The translations under genes and the position numbers were made by a program. From positions 1 through 6,454 of the forward strand of contig JARFQZ010000118.1 in the NCBI GenBank assembly GCA_029287515.1: a stretch of 6,454 nucleotides of DNA, given 5' to 3'. Shown one piece after another: positions 5,932 to 6,454 of this stretch (within the stretch, counting starts at the first letter, position 1; each line of letters begins with the position of its first letter). Source of the stretch: Lysobacterales bacterium (lineage in GTDB: Bacteria > Pseudomonadota > Gammaproteobacteria > Xanthomonadales > SZUA-36). Below the pieces are notes generated by a model. It was not told the origin of the DNA and made no database searches. It worked only from the letters and a program-made list of their open reading frames with translations.

Positions 5932-6454
5932 GTTCTGCTCGTCCAGCCAGGCCTGTAACGGCGCGAAATAGTCCAGGATCGCCGTCGCATCCATTTCCGG
6001 CGACCCGGTCAGTGCCGCCAGGGCGTCCGGCCAGGGCTTGTTCCGCCCCATTTCCAGCATTGCGTTCAACCGCTCACCGGCCGGCTTGCTGCCGTATAAC
6101 GAGCAGCGGTGAACGGGGCCTTCATGACCCGCCATTTCACACAGGGCCTGGTGGAACTGGAATTGCAGGATGTGGGCGAGGAAGTAGCGCGTATACGGCG
6201 TGTTGCCCGGTACGTGGTACTTGGCGCCCGGATCGAAGGCGTCTGCCGGCCGATCATTGGGTGCCGCCACGCCCTGGTACTGTTCGCGCAATTGCCACCA
6301 CAGATCGTTGTAACCCTCCGGGCCGACTTCACCAGCGAACACTTTCCAGCGCCACTGGTCCACCAGCAATCCGAACGGCAGGAAAGCGATTTTTCCAAGC
6401 GCCTGCTTCATCAGCAGGTCGATATCGCCCGAAGCGTCCGGCTCGGCCTCGATC
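5908..6454 (-). CDS. M2-family peptidyl-dipeptidase, angiotensin-converting-enzyme homologue (N-terminus beyond window)
   Basis: Only the last 181 residues are visible; the frame is open to the right edge, so the ATG at 6411 is internal. The fragment follows the C-terminal part of human ACE closely: KIAFLPFGLLVDQWRW, NDLWWQLREQYQG, AKYHVPGNTPYTRYF, LQFQFHQALC and a C-terminal YF-PLQ-WLDEQN. By alignment from memory to testis ACE numbering it keeps the substrate-binding K511, H513, Y520 and Y523, chloride ligands R522, W485 and R489, and the C538-C550 disulfide pair (here spaced 12 apart, with the first Cys 25 residues after the H513 equivalent). Family members are zinc enzymes that remove C-terminal dipeptides. 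The HEXXH zinc motif and any signal peptide lie off-window, so activity and export are inferred; the retained cysteine pair fits an exported protein. Its 3' end faces psd across ten bases, so it is a separate transcription unit. Its natural substrate in bacteria is not known. Confidence 0.92.
   Translation of the reverse strand, partial: IEAEPDASGDIDLLMKQALGKIAFLPFGLLVDQWRWKVFAGEVGPEGYNDLWWQLREQYQGVAAPNDRPADAFDPGAKYHVPGNTPYTRYFLAHILQFQFHQALCEMAGHEGPVHRCSLYGSKPAGERLNAMLEMGRNKPWPDALAALTGSPEMDATAILDYFAPLQAWLDEQNAGRQCGW

Noticed and set aside
6409..6411. ATG at 6411 as the start of a short 167-residue protein
   Set aside because: The frame continues upstream to the window edge and the preceding residues (DIDLL) still align with ACE, so this Met is internal.

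Overview
The window is dense, GC-rich bacterial chromosome: five complete genes, two genes cut by the window edges, and almost no intergenic space. The gene set suggests a gammaproteobacterium: PrmB of the FGHGTDN type, AroC and PSD resembling the E. coli proteins, FimV with the LGLG N-terminus, and asd directly upstream of fimV. From memory, an aroC-asd-fimV order and a bacterial M2 (ACE-like) peptidase both occur in Xanthomonadales and related lineages. That placement is an inference and has not been tested by any search.

Layout. Positions 1-4371 hold a minus-strand cluster read prmB > aroC > asd > fimV. prmB and aroC overlap by 11 bp, aroC and asd overlap as ATGA, and asd is separated from fimV by 53 bp. 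fimV starts at 1288 and runs off the left edge, with 429 codons visible. A 24-bp gap (4372-4395) then separates prmB from a divergent plus-strand pair: a membrane-anchored SCO1/SenC-type copper/thiol protein (4396-5043) and psd, phosphatidylserine decarboxylase (5043-5897), joined by a one-base TGATG overlap. Ten bases after psd, a convergent minus-strand gene begins at its 3' end. It encodes the C-terminal 181 residues of an M2-family peptidyl-dipeptidase (ACE homologue) and runs off the right edge.

Function. The minus-strand cluster mixes ribosomal protein modification (PrmB on L3), the last shikimate step (AroC), an early step of the aspartate pathway to lysine, diaminopimelate, threonine and methionine (Asd), and a polar peptidoglycan-binding scaffold (FimV). 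The plus-strand pair makes membrane components: a probable CuA-site assembly factor and the enzyme that makes phosphatidylethanolamine. The M2 enzyme is probably an exported zinc dipeptidase.

I found no tRNA, rRNA, CRISPR array, insertion sequence or clear foreign segment. The most interesting non-coding piece is the 24-bp divergent gap. Its perfect TATAAT sits so close to both start codons that both transcripts could be nearly leaderless. I found no convincing undescribed system; most of the window is conserved housekeeping DNA.
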